In this document: positions 15,811 to 23,694 of the stretch, in pieces | Layout of the letters: every line of letters begins with the position of its first letter | Position numbering within the stretch: position 1 is the stretch's first letter | Assembly: GCA_017521405.1 (NCBI GenBank) | Contig: JAFXCP010000005.1 | Coordinates: forward strand, 1-64,000 | Length of the DNA stretch: 64,000 nt | Reading direction: 5' to 3' | Source of the DNA: Akkermansia sp. | Lineage (GTDB): Bacteria; Verrucomicrobiota; Verrucomicrobiia; Verrucomicrobiales; Akkermansiaceae | Program-made: the position numbers and the translations under genes | The notes under the pieces: generated by a model | What the model saw: only the letters and a program-made list of their open reading frames with translations | Told to the model about the DNA's origin: nothing | The model's database searches: none

Positions 15811-17280
15811 ATGAGCTCTACAAAACAGAACCCGGTTGTTAAGTATTTCTCTGAGTTTGCGGTGCTGAGGGAATGTGGTAAGAATTTCTGGCTGACAAAC
15901 TTCATCCAGTTTTTCGATGGCTTATCCTATTTCACACTCATCATCGTTTTCTCCCTTTTCCTGAATAAGTATTGCGGATTCCGCGATGCAGATGCCCCCT
16001 ACTGGGTGGGCATGTACACGCTGTTTATTTCTCTTTTTGTATTTGCCGTAGGCACCATATGCGATATCATTGGTCTGCGCCGCACCTACCTCATCGGCTT
16101 CACGCTGCTTATTGGCGGCCGTTTGATTTTGGGAATGGGTACGGACTTCGGTACCGGTGTGTTGCAGCTCAGTCAGGATGCCTCTCGCTATTTTGTAATG
16201 GCGGGTATTGGGATAATGTCCTTTGGTACGGCATTTATGAGCCCCTGTATTACGACTTCTATACGCCGTTTTACCACCTTACGAGCGCGCCCCACAGGTT
16301 TTAATTTCTATTACCTGTTTATGAATATCGGTGCTTTGCTGGCCGGATTCGCCATTGTGGACCCCTTGCTCAAGTGGCAGGGGGATATTGACGGCCTGCT
16401 GTGGGTGATTAACTTTGGCACGGCGTGCAACTGCATCGCCTTCGTATTTACTCGTTTTATTGACGAGGATTTCTTTGCCGTGCCGGAGGAGCGCATTGTA
16501 AAGACTGCCAAATCCGCCCAGCGCCCGTTGCAGCTTATTGCCCAGGTGGCACGCGAGCGTGCTTTCCAAAAGCTGATTGTTTTCCTTGTACTCACGCTGG
16601 GCGTACGATTGGTATTCACTCTCCAATTCCTGGTGATGCCGCAGTACTACCTGCGTACCATTGGCGATGATTTCAAACTGGGCTTCATGAACTCGCTGAA
16701 CCCCTTTGTCATCATCACGGGGCTTATTCTCATCATCCCGATTTTGAATAGGTTCTCCACGGTGAAGTTGATGATTACAGGTATGAGCATCTCTGCCTGT
16801 TCGTTGATTTTGATGGCAGTGCCGCCGCAAGTCTACTTTATCATTCCGGGAATTGAGACCATTGGACAAGCCTACTTCGTGGCTATTTTTGCTCAGATTC
16901 TCATTTTCGCCTTTGGTGAGTTGCTATTCAGTCCGCGTTTTTCCGAGTATGTGGCTCGCGTGGCTCCTAAGGACAAGGTAGCTTCCTACATGTCCCTTTC
17001 TGCGCTGCCCATGTTTATTGCCAAACCCATCAACGGGGTTGTGGGCGGATTGCTGGTTTCCTACCTCTGCTTTGATGGTATCGCCGCTAAGATGGATACC
17101 GGCCACATTGGATTCTGGGATTCCCCCGAGTTCATGTGGACCATTTACCTGATTATGGCTCTCATTTCTCCTCTGGCTATCATCCTGACAAAGGATAGCT
17201 TTGTCTCCGACCACCCGGAGGAAACTACGGCTCAGGAAACCACTGAGGAAACCACTGAGGAAGTAACCCAGAACGCTTGA
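15811..17280 (+). CDS. MFS transporter of the POT (oligopeptide) type
   Basis: 489 residues with about 12 membrane helices. The segment GFNFYYLFMNIGALLAGF resembles the second PTR2/POT signature (FY..IN.GSL), and FFDGLSYFTLI in helix 1 and GIGIMSFGTAFMSPCI fit the POT layout, so a proton-coupled di- or tripeptide uptake role is the best guess. The C-terminal tail is a Thr/Glu-rich repeat (ETTAQETTEETTEEVTQ) of unknown use. The canonical ExxER proton motif is not obvious, so substrate and coupling are uncertain. It follows ilvD closely and precedes the ankyrin gene. Confidence 0.8.
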   Translation: MSSTKQNPVVKYFSEFAVLRECGKNFWLTNFIQFFDGLSYFTLIIVFSLFLNKYCGFRDADAPYWVGMYTLFISLFVFAVGTICDIIGLRRTYLIGFTLLIGGRLILGMGTDFGTGVLQLSQDASRYFVMAGIGIMSFGTAFMSPCITTSIRRFTTLRARPTGFNFYYLFMNIGALLAGFAIVDPLLKWQGDIDGLLWVINFGTACNCIAFVFTRFIDEDFFAVPEERIVKTAKSAQRPLQLIAQVARERAFQKLIVFLVLTLGVRLVFTLQFLVMPQYYLRTIGDDFKLGFMNSLNPFVIITGLILIIPILNRFSTVKLMITGMSISACSLILMAVPPQVYFIIPGIETIGQAYFVAIFAQILIFAFGELLFSPRFSEYVARVAPKDKVASYMSLSALPMFIAKPINGVVGGLLVSYLCFDGIAAKMDTGHIGFWDSPEFMWTIYLIMALISPLAIILTKDSFVSDHPEETTAQETTEETTEEVTQNA

Positions 17281-17288
17281 TTTTTACC

Positions 17289-18116
17289 ATGTCCGATATA
17301 CAAGAACACAAGACCGAATGGCTTCCCATCATCAAGGATATGTGCATCCTTGTCTGCATTATGGGTGCGCTGGGCTATGCCTGTAATTTGGCCATGAAAC
17401 CCTTCGAATCCGTGCAGGTTACGGATTCCCTTGTATCGCTTATCCGCAAGGGCGGTGTGCAGGATGGCAAGGATGTTACCTTCCTGAAGGAGTTCGATGA
17501 GGGTTGCAAAGCTCATGCGGATTTCGTGAACACGCCGGATAGCACCGGGCGTACCCCGCTTATGTGGGCCGTGTATACGAATTTCAACAACCCGCAGCTT
17601 TCTCTTTCCAAGGATGCGGAGCGTGCCTACTACATCGATGCTTTGTTGAATGCTCCCGGGGTCAACATCCATGCCAAGGATGAGGATGGCTTCACAGCCC
17701 TCCACTGGGCCGCTTGGAGCGGCATGCCGCATTCTGCGGCGATGCTTATTAAAGCCGGGCTCGATTTGAATGAACAGGAGGGGAATGGGTATACCCCCCT
17801 TATGCTGGCTGCTATGCGTGGTAATGATACGGTGGTGAAGATGCTCCTCCAGTTGCAGGCGGATGCGAATAAGGTGAATGCTGCGGGCAAAACGGCCGCT
17901 GATTTGGCCAAGGAGTATGGGCAGGCTTACGATAAACGAGCCTCTAAGCTGTACAGCCTTATTTATGCCGCAGCCCGTTCTGCATCCTACCACAGTACGC
18001 AGAAGTTGCTTGCATTTTCTCCAGCCCCGGCGGATATTGATGCCGTGCTGAAGGAAACGGAAGCTCTGGCTCAGCGAGCTAAAGCCGCAGAGGCACCCCC
18101 CAGCGAGGAGGAGTAA
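17289..18116 (+). CDS. Membrane-anchored ankyrin repeat protein
   Basis: 275 residues. A single membrane helix at about 15-35 (KDMCILVCIMGALGYACNLAM) is followed by an ankyrin region at about 70-210: repeat cores read GRTPLMWAVYTN, GFTALHWAAWSGMPHSA and GYTPLMLAAMRGNDTVVKML. The C-terminus is Ala/Glu-rich helix. Ankyrin repeats bind proteins; such small bacterial anchors often neutralise or scaffold an adjacent membrane protein, so a partnership with the transporter just upstream is plausible (inference). The ATG at 17289 is used rather than the TTG at 17277. A strong terminator follows. Confidence 0.83.
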   Translation: MSDIQEHKTEWLPIIKDMCILVCIMGALGYACNLAMKPFESVQVTDSLVSLIRKGGVQDGKDVTFLKEFDEGCKAHADFVNTPDSTGRTPLMWAVYTNFNNPQLSLSKDAERAYYIDALLNAPGVNIHAKDEDGFTALHWAAWSGMPHSAAMLIKAGLDLNEQEGNGYTPLMLAAMRGNDTVVKMLLQLQADANKVNAAGKTAADLAKEYGQAYDKRASKLYSLIYAAARSASYHSTQKLLAFSPAPADIDAVLKETEALAQRAKAAEAPPSEEE

Positions 18117-18145
18117 ATTTGCGTTTTGTTTGTTAACTTATTTCG

Positions 18146-18182
18146 GTCACCGTTTCCCATGGGAAACGGTGGCTTGTTTTTT
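18146..18182 (+). terminator. Rho-independent terminator of the ilvD operon
   Basis: CACCGTTTCCC and GGGAAACGGTG form an 11-bp stem with a 2-nt gap, followed by CTTGTTTTTT. It ends the ilvD-transporter-ankyrin run. Confidence 0.9.
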
Positions 18183-18194
18183 GTAAGTTACGCC

Positions 18195-18223
18195 TTGCCG
18201 CAAGCCGCAAGCTGGTGTAGTAT
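18195..18223 (+). promoter_or_regulatory. Promoter of ruvA, predicting a leaderless mRNA
   Basis: TTGCCG, 17 bp, TAGTAT, then 9 bp to the ATG of ruvA. Confidence 0.65.
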
Positions 18224-18232
18224 AGGCGTATC

Positions 18233-18826
18233 ATGATATCATTTCTTCGCGGAAACGTGGCAGAGGCTTTGCCACAATGCCTGGTGCTGGATGTTAATGG
18301 CGTGGGCTATGAGGTGCAGGTGCCGCTTTCCACGTTCGACCAGCTTAACCCGGTGGAAGGGCAGTCCCTTACGCTGAAAATCCATATGCATATTCGGGAG
18401 AATGCACAAGTGCTTTACGGCTTTGCCACAGATGCAGAAAGGGATATTTTTCACTTGCTCATTGATCGTGTGAGCGGTATTGGACCTTCCACTGCCATTG
18501 CCATTTTGAGCAGCCTGAATGTAAGTACTTTTAAAACGGCCGTGGTGCAGGGGGATGTTCAAGCTATTGCCCGAGCCAAGGGCGTGGGCAAACGCACTGC
18601 GGAGCGCATTATTCTGGAGCTGAAGGATAAAATCGGGGTGGCCTCCACTTGGGAGGCTCAGCAGCAGGGTACTACCAGCCCGGCGGCAGCGGATGCGGAG
18701 CTGGCCATGGTAGCTCTTGGCTTCAAGCAGGCGGAGGCGAGAAAGGCTATTGCCTCACTTCTGAAACAGAACCCGCAGGCTTCCACAGATGCTCTGATTC
18801 GTGGTGCCTTGCGCCATTTAGGTTGA
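18233..18826 (+). CDS. ruvA: Holliday junction branch migration protein RuvA
   Basis: Binds Holliday junctions and loads the RuvB motor. The 197-residue product has the OB-fold domain (ISFLRGNV, VNGVGYEVQVP) at 1-65, two helix-hairpin-helix motifs (RVSGIGPSTAIAILSSL, AKGVGKRTAERIILELKDKIG) and the C-terminal RuvB-binding three-helix domain (ALGFKQAEARKAI) after a flexible linker. Neither ruvB nor ruvC is beside it. A squalene/phytoene synthase-like gene starts 8 bp after the stop, an unusual partner. Confidence 0.96.
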   Translation: MISFLRGNVAEALPQCLVLDVNGVGYEVQVPLSTFDQLNPVEGQSLTLKIHMHIRENAQVLYGFATDAERDIFHLLIDRVSGIGPSTAIAILSSLNVSTFKTAVVQGDVQAIARAKGVGKRTAERIILELKDKIGVASTWEAQQQGTTSPAAADAELAMVALGFKQAEARKAIASLLKQNPQASTDALIRGALRHLG

Positions 18827-18834
18827 TTTTTCTC

Positions 18835-19725
18835 ATGGATTTTGAACTTCTCAAAGCGGTATCCCGCTCGTTTTACCTGAGCATGGTGTGGCTGCCGCCT
18901 CCTATGCGCCGGGGAATTGCGCTGGGCTACATGCTGGCTCGTGCTACGGATAGTGTGGCGGATACCTCCTCGGCTTCGGAAGAAATGCGACTTCACGTAT
19001 TGCAGCAGATGGGGCGGGCTGTGGCCGGCACGTTGCCGCAAGAGGCTCTGCCGGGGTTATTGGACAATCTTGCCGGGAAAATGGCTCTTGCCCAGAATAA
19101 AGCCTCGGAAGCGGCTTTGCTTCGGCGGTTCGGAGATTGCCTTCACCTGCTGGAAAATACGCCTCCTGCAGAGCGTTTGCTCATTCGGAAGGTATTGGCC
19201 ACCATTGTGGAAGGACAGTGCTGGGATTTGAGCTTTTTCCGAACACAACCAAGCGTGCAGAGTGATGAGCAGACTCTGCGTTATACCTATTTGGTAGCTG
19301 GGTGTGTCGGTGCTTTTTGGACGCAGCTCGGTTGCCTGACGATGGGGGAATCCTTCTGCCGAGCGGAGAGGAAGGAGGAGATGGAACAGGCCGGTATCCG
19401 CTATGGGCAGGGACTTCAACTTGTGAATATCTTGCGAGACCGTGCAGAGGATGCCGCCCGGGGGCGTTCTTACTTATGTTCTTCGGTGTGGCGCTGGCAG
19501 AGCCGGGCAGAACGCTATCTGGCGGATGGCGTGGATTATGCGTCACGCCTACGCTCCTTCCGCTTGCGCTTTACGGCAATGTTGCCGGCTCTTTTGGGGC
19601 AGAAAACACTCCGCTTGCTTGCTCAGATGCCCGGCGAAGAACGTGTAAAAATTTCCCGAGCCACGGTGTATGCGACGATGCTGGAGGCGGCTTTTCGCTG
19701 TCTAATCCCTCGTTGTGTAAGTTAA
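18835..19725 (+). CDS. Squalene/phytoene synthase family protein
   Basis: Head-to-head prenyl transferase family (squalene or phytoene synthases, HpnC/HpnD). 296 residues. The first Asp-rich motif is ARATDSVADT, and the second is intact as LQLVNILRDRAEDAARGRSYL. Substrate (farnesyl or geranylgeranyl diphosphate) cannot be assigned. The start at ATG 18835 is chosen since it follows the ruvA stop by 8 bp and begins at the family start (LLKAVSRSFYLSM). No other hopanoid or carotenoid gene is in the window. It may feed squalene for hopanoids or a C30 carotenoid (inference). Confidence 0.88.
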   Translation: MDFELLKAVSRSFYLSMVWLPPPMRRGIALGYMLARATDSVADTSSASEEMRLHVLQQMGRAVAGTLPQEALPGLLDNLAGKMALAQNKASEAALLRRFGDCLHLLENTPPAERLLIRKVLATIVEGQCWDLSFFRTQPSVQSDEQTLRYTYLVAGCVGAFWTQLGCLTMGESFCRAERKEEMEQAGIRYGQGLQLVNILRDRAEDAARGRSYLCSSVWRWQSRAERYLADGVDYASRLRSFRLRFTAMLPALLGQKTLRLLAQMPGEERVKISRATVYATMLEAAFRCLIPRCVS

Positions 19726-19754
19726 AGCCTGTGGCCGATGCGGGCCACAGGCTT
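19725..19754. terminator. Convergent terminator between the squalene synthase-like gene and purA
   Basis: AAGCCTGTGGCC and GGCCACAGGCTT form a 12-bp stem with a 6-nt loop. The T tracts are short in both directions. Confidence 0.7.
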
Positions 19755-19781
19755 GAGTTAAGATGGATATATACCTTGTTT

Positions 19782-21056
19782 TTAGTGGGGTACGGGAATG
19801 GTTTGCTCGCGGTCGGGACCTACACCCACAGAACCTACGGGGCACCCCACAACCTCTCCGAAACGCTTGACGTATGCCTTGCAGTTCTCGGGCAGCTCCT
19901 CCCATGTGGTGCATTTGGAAATATCTTGCAGCCAGCCGGGTAGCTCCTCGTAAATGGGCTCGCATTTCTCCCAGTCCTCCAGAAGCGCGGGAGGATACTC
20001 GAGAATTTGGTCGCCCATGCGGTAAGCCGTGCAAATCTTAATGGTGGCGCGTTCATCCAGCCCGTCGAGGTTGGTCATGGCCATCTCATCGAATCCGTTG
20101 AACATGGCGGAGAAACGAAGCACGACACCATCGGTCCATCCGCAACGGCGCGGACGCCCCGTGGTAGCTCCGAATTCGCGGCCAAGACCATGGAGGTAAT
20201 CGGCTATCTCATCGTTTTCCGTGACGAAGGGACCGGCACCCACACGCGTGGTGTATGCCTTGCAAACGCCGATAATCTTGTCTATCTTGGTGGGAGCCAC
20301 ACCGGAACCGGTGCAGCAACCGCCGGCACTGGTGTTGGAGCTGGTTACAAAGGGATAGGTGCCGAAGTCGATATCGAGCATAGCGCCCTGCGCTCCTTCG
20401 AAGAGAATCGTCTTGCCTTCCTGTGTGGCTTTGTACAGCACGGGAATGGTATTGGTGATGTGCGGGCGGAGAACATCCGCAGCTGCCATCACGGCATCCA
20501 GCGTGATTTGCGGATCTGCCTTCGGCCAGCCCAAGCGGGCAAGCTCATCGTTAGCTGTGGTAATGCGTGCCTCCAGTACGCTCTTGAGCCGCATCGGATC
20601 CACAAAATCCACCATGCGGATGCCTATGCGGCGTGCCTTATCGGCATAGGTGGGGCCGATGCCCTGTTTGGTGGTGCCAATCTTCTGGTCTCCCAGAGCC
20701 TCCTCCTGTGCAGCATCTATGTCCTTGTGAATGGGCAGTACCACGTGGGCTCGGTCGGAGATGAGGAGGTTCTGCGGGGTGATGTTTACCCCCAAATCGC
20801 GCAGGTAGTTGATTTCATCCACAAGAGCGGTGGGGTTGATGACTACTCCGTTGCCGATGACATTTACCTTATTCTCCCAAAGAATACCGGAGGGAACAAG
20901 GTGGAGGATGTATTTCTTACCATTGGCGATTACGGTGTGTCCGGCATTGCTGCCTCCCTGACTGCGAACCACATAATCTGCCGTTTCCGTAAGGAAGTCA
21001 ATAACTTTGCCTTTACCTTCATCTCCCCACTGGGAGCCGATGACGAGAGTATTCAT
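19782..21056 (-). CDS. purA: Adenylosuccinate synthetase
   Basis: GTP-dependent first step from IMP to AMP. Length (424) and all main motifs are standard: the N-terminal P-loop QWGDEGKGK with catalytic Asp, GGSNAGHTV with catalytic His, GTTKQGIGPTYADK, GAQGAMLDIDFGTYPFVTSSN, and TGRPRRCGW. It follows carA by 22 bp on the same strand, so purine and pyrimidine precursor genes probably share the carA promoter. Confidence 0.97.
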   Translation of the reverse strand: MNTLVIGSQWGDEGKGKVIDFLTETADYVVRSQGGSNAGHTVIANGKKYILHLVPSGILWENKVNVIGNGVVINPTALVDEINYLRDLGVNITPQNLLISDRAHVVLPIHKDIDAAQEEALGDQKIGTTKQGIGPTYADKARRIGIRMVDFVDPMRLKSVLEARITTANDELARLGWPKADPQITLDAVMAAADVLRPHITNTIPVLYKATQEGKTILFEGAQGAMLDIDFGTYPFVTSSNTSAGGCCTGSGVAPTKIDKIIGVCKAYTTRVGAGPFVTENDEIADYLHGLGREFGATTGRPRRCGWTDGVVLRFSAMFNGFDEMAMTNLDGLDERATIKICTAYRMGDQILEYPPALLEDWEKCEPIYEELPGWLQDISKCTTWEELPENCKAYVKRFGEVVGCPVGSVGVGPDREQTIPVPH

Positions 21057-21078
21057 GGTAATGGAATGGAGAGGGTGG

Positions 21079-22218
21079 TTACTTGGTCTGGTTAATCATG
21101 GCAATCAGTTCCGCAAAGGCGGGTGCTGTGCCTTCTGCCGAGGCTGTGGCCGACGGAATAAATTGGACACCGGCAATGGGCAAGCTCTTGTGGCGGAAGC
21201 CGGAGATGGCTCCGTCGTTAAGATTTTTATGGGTAATCTCTACATCTGCGGAGAGGCTTCCTTCCTTAATCGTGAAGGTGACGTTTTCCGAGCCGACGAG
21301 CATTTTTCCTGTGCGGAGGTCCTTAATGGGCTGGTTACCGCCGTGGTGCCCATCCGGAAGCTGCTCTGTGCTACCGCCCAATACAATGCCGAGAACCTGT
21401 GCCCCCAAGGCTATGCCGAATATGGGTAATTTGCCTTGCAATTTGGCAATTTCTGCCTGAAGTGCTGTGAGGGTGGAAGGATCTCCGGGCCCATTGGAAA
21501 GGATAACGGCATCCGGCGCCATTCCCAGCACAGTCTCAGCCGGAGTGGAGGCCGGAACCACAGTCACATCAAACCCATCCTGACGCAGACTGCGGAGGAT
21601 GCTGCGCTTTACGCCCAAATCGTACACAACCACCGTGCGGGTGGCAGGGGAAAGCTCAAAGTAATTGGAGAGGTTCCCCGTGCTTTTGTTCGGAAGTTTC
21701 CACACTCGGGACTCACCTTCCCAGTGGTAGGGAGCGGCTGTGGTAACCTTGGAGACAAGCTCGCTTCCGGCGAGCGGAGCGGAGGCTTTAGCCTCAGCTA
21801 CGGCCTCTTCCTCGGAAAGTTCCGTGCTGACGCAGGCTCGCATTGTGCCTTGCGTACGCATGATGCGAGAAAGTTTGCGGGTATCAATCCCCTCAATGCC
21901 GGGAACGCCGTGGCGTACGAGCCAGTCATTCAGGGATTCCTCTGCCCGCCAGTTGGAGAAGAGTTCGGCATGCTCTTCCACCACAAGGGCGCTAAGGCTA
22001 AGCTTCTCACTCTCGTTATCGTCCTCGTTGATGCCGTAGTTGCCAATCTGCGGATACGCCATGATGAGGATTTGACCGCAATGGGTAGGGTCGGAGATAA
22101 CCTCTTGGTATCCCGTCATTGCTGTGTGGAAGCAGATTTCACCAGTGGTGGTGCCGGTGGCACCAAATGCAGTGCCTGCGAAAATAGTACCGTCTTCTAA
22201 TGCAAGAATAGCTTTCAT
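21079..22218 (-). CDS. carA: Carbamoyl-phosphate synthase small subunit, glutaminase triad missing
   Basis: CarA normally hydrolyses glutamine and channels ammonia to CarB for pyrimidine and arginine synthesis. The 379-residue protein is full length: N-terminal CPSase domain (MKAILALEDGT, FHTAMTGYQEV) and a class I glutaminase fold (ILSNGPGDP, FGIALGAQVLGIVLGG, ITHKNLNDGAISGFRHK). The nucleophile elbow, normally GICLGHQ, has Ala270 for the catalytic Cys and Ala273 for the following His. The C-terminal HPE pair reads IPS (Ile354, Ser356), so catalytic His and Glu are gone too. Reading the codons confirms these changes. ATG 22218 is used because the -10 box covers the upstream ATG. Probably supports an ammonia-dependent synthase. 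Confidence 0.93.
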   Translation of the reverse strand: MKAILALEDGTIFAGTAFGATGTTTGEICFHTAMTGYQEVISDPTHCGQILIMAYPQIGNYGINEDDNESEKLSLSALVVEEHAELFSNWRAEESLNDWLVRHGVPGIEGIDTRKLSRIMRTQGTMRACVSTELSEEEAVAEAKASAPLAGSELVSKVTTAAPYHWEGESRVWKLPNKSTGNLSNYFELSPATRTVVVYDLGVKRSILRSLRQDGFDVTVVPASTPAETVLGMAPDAVILSNGPGDPSTLTALQAEIAKLQGKLPIFGIALGAQVLGIVLGGSTEQLPDGHHGGNQPIKDLRTGKMLVGSENVTFTIKEGSLSADVEITHKNLNDGAISGFRHKSLPIAGVQFIPSATASAEGTAPAFAELIAMINQTK

Positions 22219-22240
22219 TCGCGTTATATTGAGCCGTGCC

Positions 22241-22269
22241 ATACTAGCAGATGCACCCCTGATAGGCAA
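22241..22269 (-). promoter_or_regulatory. Promoter of the carA-purA unit
   Basis: On the minus strand TTGCCT, 17 bp, TAGTAT with TGC before it (extended -10), 22 bp before ATG 22218. It rules out the longer frame that begins further upstream. Confidence 0.72.
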
Positions 22270-22348
22270 GGCAATAATGTCGCATTCCCCAAAAATATGC
22301 GCCATACGTTCCGTTAGCGGGAAAATTCGTCATTTTTGCCAAGATAGC

Positions 22349-22378
22349 TTGCAATCAGACCAAAGATGTGATTATAAT
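22349..22378 (+). promoter_or_regulatory. Promoter of the YqjD-like gene cluster
   Basis: TTGCAA, 18 bp, TATAAT. The leader of about 60 nt contains a small hairpin (GAACGC and GCGTTC) and then an A-rich stretch before the ATG at 22446. Confidence 0.65.
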
Positions 22379-22445
22379 TTACACATCATAGATGAACGCA
22401 TGCGGCGTTCTGTATCAAAACTTTTAACCAATAGAGAAATACAAT

Positions 22446-22817
22446 ATGGATAACGAAGAAGTGAAAGAAACGAGTCCCGCGCCGGAGGCTGCTGCGCCCG
22501 CGCCCTCTTCCGATGCATGTGAACGCCTTAATGCTGCCCGCCGTTTTGCTACGGAGCAGTACGATAAAACGCTTCGCTATGCCGGGGAGCAGTACGATAA
22601 ACTTCGCCGCGCTGCCGGAGAGCAGATGGAGCATGTGCGTGAGTATACGGATCACGCTCGCGTTCAAATCAACGAAGGCTGGGATAAAACCTGCGATAAG
22701 GCTAAGGAACTGCACCACGCCGGGGAAGAGTATGTGAAGACGAATCCCACGGGCAGTATGCTTGGGGCACTTGGTGTAGGCGTGTTGCTCGGGCTTCTGC
22801 TGGGTGGACGCCGTTAA
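22446..22817 (+). CDS. DUF883/ElaB-YqjD-like membrane-anchored protein
   Basis: 123 residues. A long amphipathic helical part with repeated EQYDKTLRYAGEQYDKLRRAAGEQ pattern (here given in parts: EQYDKTLRYAG, EQYDKLRRAAG) leads to a C-terminal hydrophobic segment GSMLGALGVGVLLGLLLGGRR, the typical DUF883 tail anchor ending in RR. E. coli YqjD and ElaB are tail-anchored and bind ribosomes in stationary phase. The next two genes resemble YqjE and YqjK in order and topology, which supports the assignment. A function in stationary-phase or envelope stress is likely. Confidence 0.8.
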   Translation: MDNEEVKETSPAPEAAAPAPSSDACERLNAARRFATEQYDKTLRYAGEQYDKLRRAAGEQMEHVREYTDHARVQINEGWDKTCDKAKELHHAGEEYVKTNPTGSMLGALGVGVLLGLLLGGRR

Positions 22818-22895
22818 TTTGCTCCCTGCTTTAGGCTTGTGGTGCGGCGCGCACATGCTGTTGGCGCGTGTTGCGTTCTCGCCTTGATGCTGGCT

Positions 22896-23333
22896 ATGCT
22901 TTCTTGGCTAAAATCTCCTGCTGCCGCAAAGGCTTCTCTCAAAGAGGAGTCTGCGGCGCTGTTGCAGCAGGCGAAAGGGGTGGCTGTTCGTACCGCAGAG
23001 CATGCTAATGCTTTGGCGGAGTTGTTTTCTGCGGAGCTTAAGGAATACGCGAGCTGTCAGATTCAGCGTCTCATCATGCTGGTGCTGGCAGCTATCCTGT
23101 TGTTGGGTGCGTATTTTTTACTGTGTGCGTTCATTGTGCTGTTTGCTGCTGTGTGGGTGGGCTATATTTGGGCTACCGCCTTGGTGTGCCTGCTCAATAT
23201 CGCTCTTGCTGTGGCTCTTCTTTGCAGGGTGCGCCGTTTGGCAGGAAAACAGCTTGCTCCGGCTACGCGACAAGAACTTATAAATGATTGGCAATGTCTG
23301 AAACTGCTCATCAAAGAAAACAACAAGCCTTAA
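22896..23333 (+). CDS. YqjE-like membrane protein (putative phage holin superfamily 6)
   Basis: About 145 residues with an amphipathic N-terminal helix (AALLQQAKGVAVRTAEHANALAEL) and two membrane helices at the middle (LIMLVLAAILLLGAYFLL, then ATALVCLLNIALAVALL). This matches the YqjE/PF07332 layout. The start is uncertain: GTG 22839, ATG 22887 and ATG 22896 are in frame, and none has a clear ribosome site. It overlaps the next gene by 40 bp. Second member of a YqjD-YqjE-YqjK-like trio. Confidence 0.72.
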   Translation: MLSWLKSPAAAKASLKEESAALLQQAKGVAVRTAEHANALAELFSAELKEYASCQIQRLIMLVLAAILLLGAYFLLCAFIVLFAAVWVGYIWATALVCLLNIALAVALLCRVRRLAGKQLAPATRQELINDWQCLKLLIKENNKP

Positions 23334-23674
23334 TTCGCGTGGCGGAATCTCGTTTGTCTGCCGTGCATGCGGTGGATAGCGTACGTGTTTGTTCCAAACG
23401 CTGGACGACTGCTTTGCCGGTTTCTCCGAAAGTCATTTTGCATATGGCAACAGGGGTAGGCGTGGGATCCGTGTTGCTTTCAACCGTGCTTGGTGCCAGA
23501 AAAAGCAGTCGTAAAGCGCAAAAAGTTGCCGCCCAGCCGTGGAGAAGCCTGCTGGCTCAGATTGCGGCAGCTGCACTTGTCCCCTTTGTGCAGGGCTATG
23601 TGCGCCGTCGCGCTTCGGATGCCTCTCCCTTCGGGGAGATTTGTGCTTCGATAAATCGTTTTTTCGGTAAGTAA
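23294..23674 (+). CDS. YqjK-like small membrane-associated protein
   Basis: 126 residues, unassigned by itself. It has a basic N-terminal half with a hydrophobic segment at about 47-65 (SPKVILHMATGVGVGSVLLS) and a second one near 85-100. Position after YqjD- and YqjE-like genes and basic character suggest a counterpart of E. coli YqjK; that is inference. The ATG lies 40 bp inside the preceding gene, implying coupling. Confidence 0.6.
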   Translation: MSETAHQRKQQALIRVAESRLSAVHAVDSVRVCSKRWTTALPVSPKVILHMATGVGVGSVLLSTVLGARKSSRKAQKVAAQPWRSLLAQIAAAALVPFVQGYVRRRASDASPFGEICASINRFFGK

Positions 23675-23694
23675 TTGAGAAAACTCTCCTAATT

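Noticed and set aside
20007-21095. 362-codon plus-strand frame opposite purA
   Set aside because: It lies wholly over purA and has no family motif.
22839-22895. Upstream extension of the YqjE-like gene from GTG 22839
   Set aside because: It adds a hydrophobic stretch that would make an extra, atypical helix before the amphipathic segment; kept only as an alternative start.
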